Notes: generated by a model not told the origin, from the letters alone. DNA of 64,000 nucleotides from CAYVOV01 sp964453525 (GCA_964453525.1 CAYVOV010000018.1:28224-92223); one strand, 5' to 3'; shown: positions 1-8,838, numbered from the stretch's first letter. Numbers and translations: made by a program.

Positions 1-51
1 AGAGATTGCCATGTCGTCCGCCAAAGGTGGACTCCTCGCAATGACAATAAT
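1..51. repeat. Dispersed repeat family A, partial copy
   Basis: The first 50 bases match the end of the longer copies at 3222-3361 and 37915-38057: a GC-rich hairpin core (TCCGCC...GGCGGA) followed by CTCCTCGCAATGACA. It is cut off by the window edge. It is non-coding, and probably a genome-wide interspersed element. Confidence 0.75.
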
Positions 52-132
52 AAACTATTGATTGATTTGTAAATATGTGTTACTGTATTTGCATCGTAAA
101 TCTAGGTATGGGAAAAGAAAGGGAAGACGATA

Positions 133-468
133 ATGGCACAAAAGCTTGAGCTGGTGAAGAATAACACTGAATCTTTGCTCCTTTTTCTAATTGGTCAGCA
201 ACCGATGTACGGCTACCAGATAATAAAAGAGCTCGAGAGACAGAGCCAGGGCTACTTCCAGTTTAAGGAGGGTACCCTGTACCCGGCTCTGCACCGTCTG
301 GAAAAGATGGGCCTTATCCAGGGACACTGGCAGGAATTACCCAGCGGCAGGCGGAGAAGGTACTACTATATCACCGATAAAGGATACCAGTTACTTTTAG
401 TAAAAAAAGGCGAGTGGCGGGATTTTTTGAGAGCAATGAACCTTATTATCCGGCCAATGAATCCATAG
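133..468 (+). CDS. PadR family transcriptional regulator
   Basis: A 111-residue winged-helix regulator. The N-terminal half has the PadR signature, with a MYGYQIIKEL helix, an EGTLYPALHRLEKMG recognition segment and the wing GRRRRYYYITDKG. The length fits short single-domain PadR proteins. The ATG is preceded by a GGAAG-type ribosome-binding site. The next gene begins 14 bases downstream and encodes a HAAS-domain membrane protein; PadR/HAAS pairs are a recurrent two-gene module in which the membrane protein is thought to signal to, or be controlled by, the regulator. The ligand is unknown. Confidence 0.9.
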   Translation: MAQKLELVKNNTESLLLFLIGQQPMYGYQIIKELERQSQGYFQFKEGTLYPALHRLEKMGLIQGHWQELPSGRRRRYYYITDKGYQLLLVKKGEWRDFLRAMNLIIRPMNP

Positions 469-482
469 TCTGAGGAGAAAAA

Positions 483-1409
483 GTGATAACGGTATTAAAT
501 CAATACTTGGATAATATCAGAGAAAACCTGAGGCTGGATGTCGTCTCCGAAGCAGAAGTAATCGATGAGTTACAGGCTCATATCGAGGACGAGTACCAGG
601 AGATGAGAGAAGCGGGACTATCTGAGGAAGAAGCGGCTAACTCCTGCATTAAGCTTCTGGGTTCGGCGAAGTTTGTAGCTCGTCAGATATACGAAGCGCA
701 TAGTCAGGGTACCTGGCATCAGGCATTTCTCGCCTCTGTACCGCATTTGCTCTTCGCCGTTCTTTTCGCTCTGAACTGGTGGCAGGGCATCGGCTGGGTA
801 ACAATTACCCTGGGGATTATCTTCGGTATAGCAGTCTACGGCTGGCTGCACGGCAGGCCGGTATGGCTTTTCCCCTGGCTTGGTTACTATTCTTTACCGG
901 TTCTCGTAGCCGGCTTGCTGCTGCTCTATCTACCCAGAGGCTGGTCCTGGCTGGCAATAGTAATTTATCTTCCCCTTGCTATATGGCTGGTGTGGTCATT
1001 TACAGTTAAAACGATAGGAAGGGACTGGCTGTATTGTGCCATGATGATGCTGCCGGTACCGATTATCATCGGCTGGTTCTTAGCCGCCGGTAAGGAAGGA
1101 GAGTTCCTCAAGCTCAGTCTTGAATACATTGGTTATTTCGCTCCCGGGATTGGAATGACCTTCATGGTTCTGGCAGTAACCGTGGCCGCCTTTATCCGGT
1201 TGAGACAGCGCTGGCTGAAGCTTGTCTTATTGCCGCTCTCCGGAATACTAACTCTGGCTATGGTCGCTTTCTATTCGGAAGGAAGACTGAGTTTTCTGTC
1301 TTTTCTTGTCCTGACTCTGATAATGGCGGGACTTCTCGTGAGTCCGGCACTGATGGAACGGCGTTTAAGGCATGGAAAGCGGCACTCCAGGACCGGGGAT
1401 GCTGCCTAG
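483..1409 (+). CDS. HAAS-domain multi-spanning membrane protein
   Basis: 308 residues starting at GTG with GAGGAG eight bases upstream. Residues 1-75 form a soluble helical HAAS-type domain (EVIDELQAHIEDEYQEM, then LSEEEAANSCIKLLG). The remainder contains about seven to eight hydrophobic helices separated by short loops, with a basic C-terminus. It is co-transcribed with the PadR gene just upstream. The HAAS domain is found almost only next to PadR regulators, so a membrane sensor or anti-regulator role is inferred; no catalytic motif is visible. Confidence 0.8.
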   Translation: MITVLNQYLDNIRENLRLDVVSEAEVIDELQAHIEDEYQEMREAGLSEEEAANSCIKLLGSAKFVARQIYEAHSQGTWHQAFLASVPHLLFAVLFALNWWQGIGWVTITLGIIFGIAVYGWLHGRPVWLFPWLGYYSLPVLVAGLLLLYLPRGWSWLAIVIYLPLAIWLVWSFTVKTIGRDWLYCAMMMLPVPIIIGWFLAAGKEGEFLKLSLEYIGYFAPGIGMTFMVLAVTVAAFIRLRQRWLKLVLLPLSGILTLAMVAFYSEGRLSFLSFLVLTLIMAGLLVSPALMERRLRHGKRHSRTGDAA

Positions 1410-1424
1410 CTGAAGAGGTTCCTG

Positions 1425-2291
1425 ATGCAAAAGGTAGCCATTCTGACCGATAGCATTGCCTGCCTGACTCCGGAAATGGTTGAGCGCTATAACCTACGTA
1501 TAATACCAGTCAATATTCATTATGGCGGCACGGTATATCGGGATGGTGTGGACATAAACTCAGCCGAGGCCTACCGCCTGCTTGAAGAAGCCCCTGACTA
1601 CTTCGCCTCGTCGCCGGCTTCAGCCGGTGAATACGCGGAGGCTTATCGTGAAGCTGCTGATCGCGCCGAAAGCATACTCTGCGTAACCATCTCTTCCAGG
1701 CTCAGCACTCTCTATGAAATGGCGCGCGTTGCCAGAGAGGAAGTCCGGAGTGAGCTTCAGACTCCTATCGAGGTTGTGGATTCAAGGACTGCCGCTATAG
1801 GAGAAGGGCTGATTGTAACGGCGGCGGCTCGTGCTGCTGAAGATGGTGGGAATCTGGCTGATGTTACCGGGGTAGCAAAAGCGACAAGAGATAAAATATA
1901 TGTCATCGGTATTATGGAAACAATCCGGTATGTCTATAGAACCGGACGCATCCCGAAGGTTACCGCCAGGGTGGGCTCTCTACTCAATATCAAACCGGTC
2001 TTTACCGTTACTGATGGTGTGGTGCATATTGCCGGTCTTACAGTAAATAAAGAACAGGCGGTAAAACGGGCACTTACAATTATGAGGAAGGAAGCGGGGA
2101 AGAATCCGGTTCATGTTGCCGTGGCACACGCTAGTGTTCTCGAAGAAGGCAACCAGCTAATGGAGCAGATTGCCGCCGAATTCGATTGTGTTGAGCTCTG
2201 GCTGACCGATTTCTCACCGGTTATGGGTTATGCTACCGGAGCCGGCGTGCTGGCGATTGCTTTCTACCCGGAGGTGAAAGGACTGGCATGA
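1425..2291 (+). CDS. DegV family fatty-acid-binding protein (first of two)
   Basis: 288 residues. The DegV N-terminal signature is clear (VAILTDSIACL, then VNIHYGGTVYRDGVD and a SSPASAGEY segment), followed by the C-terminal lobe with YRTGRIPKVTARVGSLLNIKP. DegV/FakB-type proteins bind a single fatty acid in the cleft between two lobes and can hand it to a fatty-acid kinase. No FakA-like DhaK/DhaL kinase is visible in this window. The stop overlaps the start of the second DegV gene by four bases (ATGA), implying translational coupling. Confidence 0.92.
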   Translation: MQKVAILTDSIACLTPEMVERYNLRIIPVNIHYGGTVYRDGVDINSAEAYRLLEEAPDYFASSPASAGEYAEAYREAADRAESILCVTISSRLSTLYEMARVAREEVRSELQTPIEVVDSRTAAIGEGLIVTAAARAAEDGGNLADVTGVAKATRDKIYVIGIMETIRYVYRTGRIPKVTARVGSLLNIKPVFTVTDGVVHIAGLTVNKEQAVKRALTIMRKEAGKNPVHVAVAHASVLEEGNQLMEQIAAEFDCVELWLTDFSPVMGYATGAGVLAIAFYPEVKGLA

Positions 2292-3151
2292 CAGGTAAAG
2301 TTGCCATTGTTACCGATTCTGTTGCCTCTCTACCTGAGGAACTGTTAAAGAAATATGACATAGAAGTTGTCCCGGTTGAGGTTATTTTCGGAGAAAAAAG
2401 CTACCGGGACGGAATAGATATAACTCCTGGCCAGTTTTATAATATGCTCAAAAAGGCAGAAAAACCACCCACTACGGCGGCTTCTCTGCCAGGTCCTGTC
2501 CTTGAGACTTACCTTAAAGCAGCCAGGAAGGCTTCCAGCATTCTGTTTATTACCCTTTCGGAAAAGTTCAGCGGGATGTATAATTCGGCGCTGCTGGCTA
2601 AGGATATGGCAAAAGAACCCCTTCCCGGCGTGGCAATAGAGGTGATTGATTCCAGGACGGCGGCAGCGGCGGAGGGACTGGTAGTCCTGGCAGCGGCCAG
2701 AGCGGCTATTGCCGGAAAGAGCCTGGAAGAAGTAATTGAGGTTACTAACAGCGTAATTAAAAAAGTATCTCTATTCGCAGCTCTGGATACACTCTACTAC
2801 CTCCACAAAGGAGGGCGTGTGCCTAAGATAGCTGCTCTGGCTACCGCTATGCTCAAGATTAAACCTATTCTCAGTGTTCACGATGGTGAAGCACATCCGG
2901 TTACAAATCCACGCACTGATAACGGTGCGATGAAACGTATCCTGGAGCTAATGGAAGAGACGGTAGTAAAAGGGCAACCGTTCCACGTGGCTGTAATGCA
3001 TGCCGATGCCCCGGACAGAGCTATGACGCTCAGAGATGAGGTTGCTTCCCGCTTTGCCTGCACTGACCTCATCATCACCGAATTTACCCCGGTAATGGGG
3101 GCACATACCGGTCCCGGAGTGGTTGGAGTTGCTTTCTATTGTGGCGACTAG
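2288..3151 (+). CDS. DegV family fatty-acid-binding protein (second of two)
   Basis: 287 residues, clearly paralogous to the preceding protein over the whole length: VAIVTDSVASL, VEVIFGEKSYRDGID, TTAASLPGP, then LHKGGRVPKIAALATAMLKIKP and the closing TEFTPVMGAHTGPG motif. The ATG overlaps the upstream stop as ATGA. The tandem arrangement suggests two lipid-binding proteins of different acyl preference made in equal amounts, as described for FakB1/FakB2; that is inference. Confidence 0.92.
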   Translation: MTGKVAIVTDSVASLPEELLKKYDIEVVPVEVIFGEKSYRDGIDITPGQFYNMLKKAEKPPTTAASLPGPVLETYLKAARKASSILFITLSEKFSGMYNSALLAKDMAKEPLPGVAIEVIDSRTAAAAEGLVVLAAARAAIAGKSLEEVIEVTNSVIKKVSLFAALDTLYYLHKGGRVPKIAALATAMLKIKPILSVHDGEAHPVTNPRTDNGAMKRILELMEETVVKGQPFHVAVMHADAPDRAMTLRDEVASRFACTDLIITEFTPVMGAHTGPGVVGVAFYCGD

Positions 3152-3221
3152 GTGTTTTATCAGCAACTCTAATCATGGTAATTATACATATTGCTGGTAT
3201 TATTCGGTTCTGGTTTGAAAT

Positions 3222-3361
3222 GTCCCCAATTTTGTCGCCGTGAAGCAATCTCAAAAATAATTGTCATTATGAGGAGCGAAGTGATGTGATAATCTATATA
3301 GATAATATTCTGGAGATTGCTTCATCGTCCGCCAAAGGCGGACTCCTCGCAATGACAGTTC
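3222..3361. repeat. Dispersed repeat family A, complete copy
   Basis: About 140 bp, nearly identical in inverted orientation to 37915-38057. It holds a GAAGCAATCTCA end, a central palindrome around CTATATAGATA and a hairpin core of the type TCCGCC...GGCGGA ending CTCGCAATGACAG. Short in-frame stretches in it are spurious. It is likely a non-autonomous palindromic element. Confidence 0.85.
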
Positions 3362-3445
3362 AATGCCTGTTAGCCCGAACACAAAGACATTATTTTCTGT
3401 CAGCATCTGGTAAAATGAAGGAAAAAGTTCTATAATTAGGAAATT

Positions 3446-3577
3446 ATGGGGCACAAGCAGGTAACCACTTATGCAGAACGGCCTGCCGTTGGCTCGGAGC
3501 AACTTACTGAGTCGTTATTTAAACCTATCATTTGTGCCGTTATCGAATTGCCTGGTGCCCTTTTCAGTCTGTTCTAA
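3446..3577 (+). CDS. Possible 43-residue protein in the gap before leucyl aminopeptidase
   Basis: The gap 3362-3816 holds no long gene. One short frame (starting MGHKQVTTYAERPAVG, ending ALFSLF) has a TAGGA sequence a few bases before its ATG. It has no recognisable homology and could be chance or a decayed gene. The rest of the gap shows only the GGAGG-rich leader of the next gene. Confidence 0.2.
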   Translation: MGHKQVTTYAERPAVGSEQLTESLFKPIICAVIELPGALFSLF

Positions 3578-3816
3578 AAGATCACTGAAAACGAAACTTC
3601 TCATATTAACTATCCGGCTTTTTATCTGCGTAACGTGGTATTGGAGGAGGTAGATTTACTGACTAAAGGCTATACTGACAATGCCGGCAGACTGTAATCA
3701 TAGGCTGTACGGTAATTGACCGGGACAAGGAGGAAAGCTGGTTCTGGAAAATTGAATGAACCTGCTATCGCCTGAACGGTTGAAGTATAGCTTGAAAATG
3801 GTACAAGGAGTGCAAG

Positions 3817-5316
3817 GTGGAGATAAAAATTGTCACCGGTGATATAGTCCGGTACGAGGCTGACGCCATTATCGTTAATATTTTTGAGGGACTGGAGCGC
3901 CCGGAGGGAGTTGCCTCTACCGTGGATGAAGCCCTGGGTGGAGCTATATCGGATATCATAAAGCAGGGAGAGAACAGGGGAAAGCTCAATCAGATAACGG
4001 TTATTCACAGTCTGGGAAAACTTCCGGCAGCCAGGATAGCAGTTGTCGGACTGGGAAAGCAGGAAGAGTTATCCGCAGAGAAAATCAGGGGAGTGGTGGC
4101 CGGTGTCTGCAGACACTTGCGGAAGCGGTATGCGGCGAATATCGCCACTGTTGCTCATGGTGTTGGGATAAATGACATAACCTCTGAAGAATCTGCTCAG
4201 GCGATAGTCGAAGGTGCTCTGCTTGGCACCTATGATTTCCGCCAGCACCTGACGAAAGAGGCTGAGTACGGTGAGATTAAGCAACTTACCGTTGTTGATG
4301 CCAATGAGAGCAGCATCTCTGCTCTTGAACAGGGTTTGAATAAAGGCAGGATTCTGGCTGAGGCGATGATTCTTGCCCGTGATATGGTAAACGAACCGGC
4401 TAACTACATGACACCCACTGATATGGCAAAGGCAGCGACCAGGATTGCTGAGACATACGGGCTCGAAGTCAGTGTGCTCGAGCGAGAGCGGATGCAAGAA
4501 CTGGGAATGGGGGCTCTGCTTGGAGTAGCCCAGGGTAGCCAGCAGCCACCGAAATTTATCGTACTTAACTATAAAGGCAGTGATTCTGCTGAGATTGATA
4601 TTGCCCTCGTCGGAAAAGCGATTACTTTCGATTCAGGGGGAATCTCAATTAAGCCGTCCGCCGGAATGGAAGAGATGAAGGGTGATATGTCCGGCGGTGC
4701 TGCCGTAATTGCGGCGATGAGCGCTATTGCCCGGCTAAAACCCAGGATTAATGTTCTGGCACTGATTCCTGCGACCGAGAACCTGCCCGGCGGTTCCGCT
4801 CTTAAACCGGGAGACGTGCTGACGGCAATGAGTGGCAAGACGATTGAGATTATCTCTACCGATGCCGAGGGCAGGCTCGCTTTAGCTGACGCTATTGGCT
4901 ATGCCAGGAAGCATGAGGCTAAACGTATCGTTGACGTGGCTACTTTGACGGGAGCGATGGTTATAGCCCTGGGTGATATCTGCACCGGTGCTTTCGGTAA
5001 TAATCAGGAGCTTGTCGATAAGTTGATTGCCGCTGGCACCGAGGTTGGTGAACGAATCTGGCAGATGCCGATGTATGAAGAATACAAGGAGCAGAATAAG
5101 AGTGACGTGGCTGATATCAAGAATACCGGCGGCAGGAACGCCGGTCCTGTCACCGCCGCTCAGTTTCTTGCCGAGTTTGCCGGAGATACTCCCTGGGTGC
5201 ACATGGATATTGCCGGCACCAATATGACAGAAAAGACGAAGAACTATCTTGTAAAAGGGGCTACCGGCGTACCGACGCGTACACTGGTAAGCCTGGTACT
5301 TTCTCTGGCGCAGTAA
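3817..5316 (+). CDS. pepA: Leucyl aminopeptidase (M17)
   Basis: 499 residues, the usual length for cytosolic M17 aminopeptidases, which remove N-terminal residues from peptides with two bound metal ions. The metal and catalytic segments are present: VGKAITFDSGGISIKP with the metal-binding lysine and aspartate, KGDMSGGAAV, and the family signature STDAEGRLALADA (the usual NTDAEGRL with S for N). Residues 1-170 form the less conserved macro-like N-terminal domain. The start is GTG, six bases after AAGGAG. The protein is followed 22 bases later by a metallo-hydrolase gene. Confidence 0.95.
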   Translation: MEIKIVTGDIVRYEADAIIVNIFEGLERPEGVASTVDEALGGAISDIIKQGENRGKLNQITVIHSLGKLPAARIAVVGLGKQEELSAEKIRGVVAGVCRHLRKRYAANIATVAHGVGINDITSEESAQAIVEGALLGTYDFRQHLTKEAEYGEIKQLTVVDANESSISALEQGLNKGRILAEAMILARDMVNEPANYMTPTDMAKAATRIAETYGLEVSVLERERMQELGMGALLGVAQGSQQPPKFIVLNYKGSDSAEIDIALVGKAITFDSGGISIKPSAGMEEMKGDMSGGAAVIAAMSAIARLKPRINVLALIPATENLPGGSALKPGDVLTAMSGKTIEIISTDAEGRLALADAIGYARKHEAKRIVDVATLTGAMVIALGDICTGAFGNNQELVDKLIAAGTEVGERIWQMPMYEEYKEQNKSDVADIKNTGGRNAGPVTAAQFLAEFAGDTPWVHMDIAGTNMTEKTKNYLVKGATGVPTRTLVSLVLSLAQ

Positions 5317-5338
5317 TTATAAAGGAGGATTTCTGTAG

Positions 5339-5983
5339 ATGAAATTAGAGTGGTTGGGACAATCGGCTTTTCTAATTACTTCTGGCTCCGGGCTGAGGAT
5401 TATTACCGACCCTTACGGGCCAAATGAGACGCTGACTTATGATGAGATTAATGAATCGGCAGACATTGTCACGGTAAGCCACGACCACTTCGACCATGGC
5501 AACGTGGCTGCCGTCGGGGGCAACCCGGAAGTAATTAAGGGTGCCGGTGAGGCTAAGGGCATCAGGTTTGACGCTGTCCCCTCCTATCACGATGATGCTG
5601 AAGGGAGCCAGCGGGGAAATAATAATATTTACTGCTTTGAGGTTGACGGTATCAGAATCTGCCATCTCGGCGACCTCGGTCATATGCTCAGCGATAAGCA
5701 GGTGGCGGCTATCGGAAAAGTAGATATCCTGCTTATTCCGGTGGGCGGCAATTACACCATTGATGCCGGAGTTGCCATCGGCGTTGCTGAAAAACTGTCA
5801 CCAAAGATAATCATACCGATGCATTTCCAGAATGACAGGTGTCCCACTTTTCCGGTAGCCGGAGTGGACGGTTTTCTTGAGGGCAAAGACAACGTAACAA
5901 AACTGGAAGTCAGTGAGGTAGAGTTTAACGCCGGGGCGCTTCCGGCCGCGGCTCAGATTGTGGTCCTGAAACCATCACGCTAA
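5339..5983 (+). CDS. Metallo-beta-lactamase-fold metal-dependent hydrolase
   Basis: 214 residues starting after a strong AAAGGAGGA site. The zinc-binding signature reads VSHDHFDHGN, with further metal ligands in ICHLGDLGH and the late IIPMHFQ segment. Length and sequence order match the UlaG-like / UPF0173 branch (N-terminal MKLEWLGQSAFLI). These enzymes hydrolyse lactones or phosphoesters, but the substrate cannot be read from sequence. It is probably co-transcribed with pepA. Confidence 0.88.
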   Translation: MKLEWLGQSAFLITSGSGLRIITDPYGPNETLTYDEINESADIVTVSHDHFDHGNVAAVGGNPEVIKGAGEAKGIRFDAVPSYHDDAEGSQRGNNNIYCFEVDGIRICHLGDLGHMLSDKQVAAIGKVDILLIPVGGNYTIDAGVAIGVAEKLSPKIIIPMHFQNDRCPTFPVAGVDGFLEGKDNVTKLEVSEVEFNAGALPAAAQIVVLKPSR

Positions 5984-6022
5984 AACTAATGACACACCTA
6001 ATTCGAGAATGAAGGAATAAGA

Positions 6023-6754
6023 TTGATATTTGACGCTTCAGATTTTGTATTCAAAGCTCCTTCGGTGGTATCCCGGGCGAGAAGGGTTCTGATTAAGCCC
6101 AGCGCTTCTTACCCGGTGTCATATCCAGTGAGCACAAGCCGCGATATTCTCTCGGTGATAATAAGGGGCATCCGGCAGGTGAGTGACGCCGATATTCTGA
6201 TACTCGAGGGTACTGCCGGCGGGGGCTCGATATATCCGTTGTACCAGGCTCTGGGATATGATTTTCCCCGGGTGTTGCTGCTGGATGTGAAAGATTGCAT
6301 CTGGGTAGAGGTGGATAATCCTCTGCCGAGGCCTCTGGTGGTGCCGACCTTCTGGGTGCCTAATGTAATCCTTTCCAGCGATTACTTAATAACGGTGGCT
6401 CCGTTAAAGGTTCTCCGGGGTAAGAGCAATCTCAGCATAATGAATATGCTCACTTTACTCCCGCATGCTAAATACAGCAGTGAGACAAGAGGAGGGTGGG
6501 GGACTCTATCAGGTCTGGGAATAGACAAGGTGATTACCGACCTCTACTTTACTTTGCCATTTGACCTCGGTATTATTGAAGCCCGCGAGAAATTCACCAG
6601 CCGGGATGACCCGGTCCAGGGTGAGGTTGAGGAGTACGGTAAGATTTTTGTTGGCGAGCCTTATGAAGTCGACTACGAGGCTACGGAGGCACTTGGTTTG
6701 AGAACGGATTACCTTGATTTAATCAGGGAAGCCAAGCTTGAATTTGAGGCGTAG
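6023..6754 (+). CDS. DUF362 domain protein
   Basis: 243 residues with a TTG start after GAAGGAATAA. The central DUF362 features are visible: VLIKPSASYP, then ILILEGTAGGGSIY, and LITVAPLKVL followed by SNLSIMNMLTLLP. There is no cysteine cluster, so unlike many DUF362 proteins it carries no ferredoxin domain. The biochemical role of DUF362 is not established. It lies in a run of same-strand genes with pepA and the MBL hydrolase. Confidence 0.7.
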   Translation: MIFDASDFVFKAPSVVSRARRVLIKPSASYPVSYPVSTSRDILSVIIRGIRQVSDADILILEGTAGGGSIYPLYQALGYDFPRVLLLDVKDCIWVEVDNPLPRPLVVPTFWVPNVILSSDYLITVAPLKVLRGKSNLSIMNMLTLLPHAKYSSETRGGWGTLSGLGIDKVITDLYFTLPFDLGIIEAREKFTSRDDPVQGEVEEYGKIFVGEPYEVDYEATEALGLRTDYLDLIREAKLEFEA

Positions 6755-6777
6755 ATTTTTTAATTGTGGGTGATTTA

Positions 6778-7185
6778 ATGAGTGAAGAAGCTAATGATGA
6801 ACTGGATGGAGAACGCTGGTTTATAGATCTGGACTGGTATCAAGCGAATAAGCGTTCTTTTTCCGCCATTGCCCAGCACTGCCTGTGTGATAAGTGCCGC
6901 CAGGACCTTAAAACAGATGGAGGTGAAATTCCGGCTGATAAACTCCTGGCAACGATTAAGGATTGCTGCTCAAAGCAGCCGGATTTCATCATCGCTGAAT
7001 TGCCGATTCTGGAAAGTGTGTTCCGTATTCTGCTGACCAACGGTAACCGGCCGGTTAGTATGAAAGAACTGGGAGAGAAATTGAGCGAATGGCGGGGAGG
7101 TTATCCCAGCAGTAATGCCGGAGAGAAACTATCACGTCTCCTTGCCAGTGACAGCTTCTACGGACTGAGACGGTACCAGGGTTAA
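6778..7185 (+). CDS. Conserved hypothetical protein with two CxxC-type cysteine pairs
   Basis: 135 residues if started at the ATG at 6778 (MSEEANDELDGERWF), which has GGGTG just upstream; an alternative GTG lies four codons earlier. The N-terminal third contains HCLCDKCR and a later DCCSKQ, suggesting a small metal site. The C-terminal half (PVSMKELGEKLSEWRGGYPS...) looks like a winged-helix segment. I do not recognise the family. Confidence 0.7.
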   Translation: MSEEANDELDGERWFIDLDWYQANKRSFSAIAQHCLCDKCRQDLKTDGGEIPADKLLATIKDCCSKQPDFIIAELPILESVFRILLTNGNRPVSMKELGEKLSEWRGGYPSSNAGEKLSRLLASDSFYGLRRYQG

Positions 7186-7235
7186 ATTCAACCTTATTTT
7201 CCCGGATTGGAAGAGACAGATGGAGGTGATTTTTA

Positions 7236-7454
7236 ATGTCATGCTACCTGCGGCATATGAAAGATATTCTTGACGAGGCCGGTATAGTCGTTACCAAGGA
7301 TAACAGAAAGCGAATCGACCAGGCTATTCATAAGACTGTAGATGTCGCCTACAAAAATTGTTCCGTCACTTGGAAAAAGATTAAGAGTGACATTAAGGAC
7401 GATGATGAGAAACGGCGGGCATTTATTAAGCAGCTAAAGACGGCGGTGGGTTAA
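7236..7454 (+). CDS. Small helical hypothetical protein
   Basis: 72 residues, highly charged, with ATG nine bases after GGAGGTGA, an excellent ribosome-binding site. The sequence (MSCYLRHMKDILDEAGIVV...DDDEKRRAFIKQLK) predicts two or three helices and no membrane span. It ends by overlapping the convergent acylphosphatase gene by four bases. No function assigned. Confidence 0.75.
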   Translation: MSCYLRHMKDILDEAGIVVTKDNRKRIDQAIHKTVDVAYKNCSVTWKKIKSDIKDDDEKRRAFIKQLKTAVG

Positions 7455-7735
7455 CGCCGAACAGAGAAATCATCGTACTGCCCGGTGTATTCAGACCAGT
7501 CGACCTCTACCCTTTCCACCCTGGCTCCGGGAGGTCCTGCCCTGAGAAATGCAACAAGATTTTCCAGCCTGTCTTTTTCTCCTTCAGCCGTCACCTCTAC
7601 CGTTCCTCCATCAAGAAGGTTACGCACAAAGCCGGTCAGTTCCAGTCTTTTAGCCCGTTCTCTGGTAAAGAAGCGGAAGCCGATACCCTGGACCCGGCCA
7701 TAGATAAGCGCTTTTACTGAAGCTAAATCCGCCAT
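7451..7735 (-). CDS. acyP: Acylphosphatase
   Basis: 94 residues, the standard size. The active-site loop GRVQGIGFRFF holds the phosphate-binding arginine and the catalytic asparagine is in FVRNLLDGGTVEV. The enzyme hydrolyses acyl phosphates such as carbamoyl- or acetyl-phosphate. It lies downstream of rnc and two tiny frames on the same strand, separated by a structured spacer. Confidence 0.95.
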   Translation of the reverse strand: MADLASVKALIYGRVQGIGFRFFTRERAKRLELTGFVRNLLDGGTVEVTAEGEKDRLENLVAFLRAGPPGARVERVEVDWSEYTGQYDDFSVRR

Positions 7736-7756
7736 TAGTACACCTGATAATATCCG

Positions 7757-7823
7757 GAGCCGCGAATAAGAAACTGGCTGGCGACGATATATTTACCCTC
7801 TTCACCAGCCAGGCAGTCGGCTC
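7757..7823 (-). other. Nested inverted repeats between a small gene and acyP
   Basis: An 8-bp perfect stem (CTGGCTGG at 7774-7781 with CCAGCCAG at 7805-7812) is enclosed by an outer 6-bp stem (GAGCCG at 7757-7762 with CGGCTC at 7818-7823). It lies just before acyP on the minus strand. It could be a terminator/attenuator or part of a small RNA; no U-run follows on either strand. Confidence 0.45.
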
Positions 7824-7853
7824 AGGAGCACCATGGATATAAGAAACACCCGT

Positions 7854-7931
7854 TCAGGATTGCTTCCGGCTCTCCCGCTCCCGGTTACTCTCTGATGCGA
7901 TGAGGTGTCTCAGATATTGATACCTGTTCAT
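7854..7931 (-). CDS. Possible 25-residue peptide coupled to the upstream small gene
   Basis: The ATG overlaps the stop codon of the 48-residue gene (ATGA). The frame reads MNRYQYLRHLIASESN, then an arginine/glutamate-rich tail, and stops. The overlap suggests translational coupling, but at this length chance cannot be excluded. Confidence 0.3.
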   Translation of the reverse strand: MNRYQYLRHLIASESNRERESRKQS

Positions 7932-8074
7932 TCCTCCTCTTCTTCCCGTACCTTCCGTTTTTTCTTTATTACTTCTACAGTCATTGGAGGTTGTATTATA
8001 GCATCAACAGATACCTTTTTTGTATTCTTTTTTGCTTTTTTGGGTTCCCTGTGTCGGTAATCTCTCCTTCCCAT
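7928..8074 (-). CDS. Small, strongly basic protein of 48 residues
   Basis: Starts at an ATG six bases after GAGGTG. The sequence is MGRRDYRHREPKKAKKN..., then a short hydrophobic IIQPPMTVEVI segment and a tail ending in five glutamates. The charge segregation (basic front, acidic end) and position directly after rnc suggest an RNA- or ribosome-associated protein, but that is inference. I have the impression that similar short proteins occur in related genomes; a search is needed to confirm. Confidence 0.65.
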   Translation of the reverse strand: MGRRDYRHREPKKAKKNTKKVSVDAIIQPPMTVEVIKKKRKVREEEEE

Positions 8075-8136
8075 CGTGGCACCTCAATTGAGTACTGGAC
8101 TCCGAAAGTCTTTTATATGAGTGTAGCAAAGAAGGA

Positions 8137-8838
8137 CTATCGTGTAAAGTGTTCCGGCAGTTCCTCCAGGGCTGACCTGGCAGCTTCGGTCTCAGCCGCT
8201 TTCTTGCTTTTACCAGTGCCCCTGCCAAGCAAGGTATTACCCAGCCTGACTTCAACGGTAAATGTTTTGCCGTGGTCGGGTCCGGTTGCCTCTACTACGT
8301 GGTAGGTAGGTACCTTCTGTTCGCTTGACTGAATTAATTCCTGAAGCTCTGATTTATAATCGGTCCCTTTGCTCTGATTGATTGCTTTCTGGAGTTCGGG
8401 CTTAAATAATCTGAGGATAAAGTTCCTGGTAACCGTTATGCCGCGGTCAAGTAAAACAGCAGCGATTACTGCCTCCATGGCGGCGGCCAGGTTGGCAAGT
8501 TTGTTGCTTCCGCCGCTGAGCTCCTCACCTTTACCGAGGTAAAGGTAATCGCCCAGCCCGATAGATTTAGCTATGGCGGCAAGCGTTTCCCGGCGGACCA
8601 GAGCAGCCCGGAGTTTGGTCATCTTTCCTTCTGTAAAATCCGGAAAGTCCCGGTATAGCTTCTCGGCGACAATGAGTCCCAGGACGGCATCTCCCAGGAA
8701 TTCAAGCCTTTCGTTGGAGCTGGAAGCAATATGCGGGTTCTCATTGCTGTATGAGCTGTGAATAAGTGCCTGCTCAAGCAGGGATTTATCTTTAAAGAAA
8801 ACCCCGAGGTTTCTCTGAAGAGCAGCTATATCAGCCAA
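8137..8838 (-). CDS. rnc: Ribonuclease III
   Basis: 233 residues, full length. The catalytic signature ERLEFLGDAVLGL is near residue 45, the second acidic cluster (AMEAVIAAVLLD) near residue 120, and a C-terminal double-stranded-RNA-binding domain (YKSELQELIQSSEQ, then GTGKSKKAAETEAARSALE) completes it. The enzyme processes rRNA precursors and other duplex RNA. A 20-bp hairpin lies upstream, separating it from the preceding gene. Confidence 0.97.
   Translation of the reverse strand: MADIAALQRNLGVFFKDKSLLEQALIHSSYSNENPHIASSSNERLEFLGDAVLGLIVAEKLYRDFPDFTEGKMTKLRAALVRRETLAAIAKSIGLGDYLYLGKGEELSGGSNKLANLAAAMEAVIAAVLLDRGITVTRNFILRLFKPELQKAINQSKGTDYKSELQELIQSSEQKVPTYHVVEATGPDHGKTFTVEVRLGNTLLGRGTGKSKKAAETEAARSALEELPEHFTR

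Noticed and set aside
3251..3502. Minus-strand frame of 83 codons
   Set aside because: Mostly inside repeat A; a similar peptide appears in the other copy at 37915-38057, showing repeat origin, not a gene family.
7741..7927. Signal recognition particle RNA (4.5S) in the rnc-acyP spacer
   Set aside because: A GGAAGCA-like string is present on the minus strand but the rest of the conserved SRP loop is missing.
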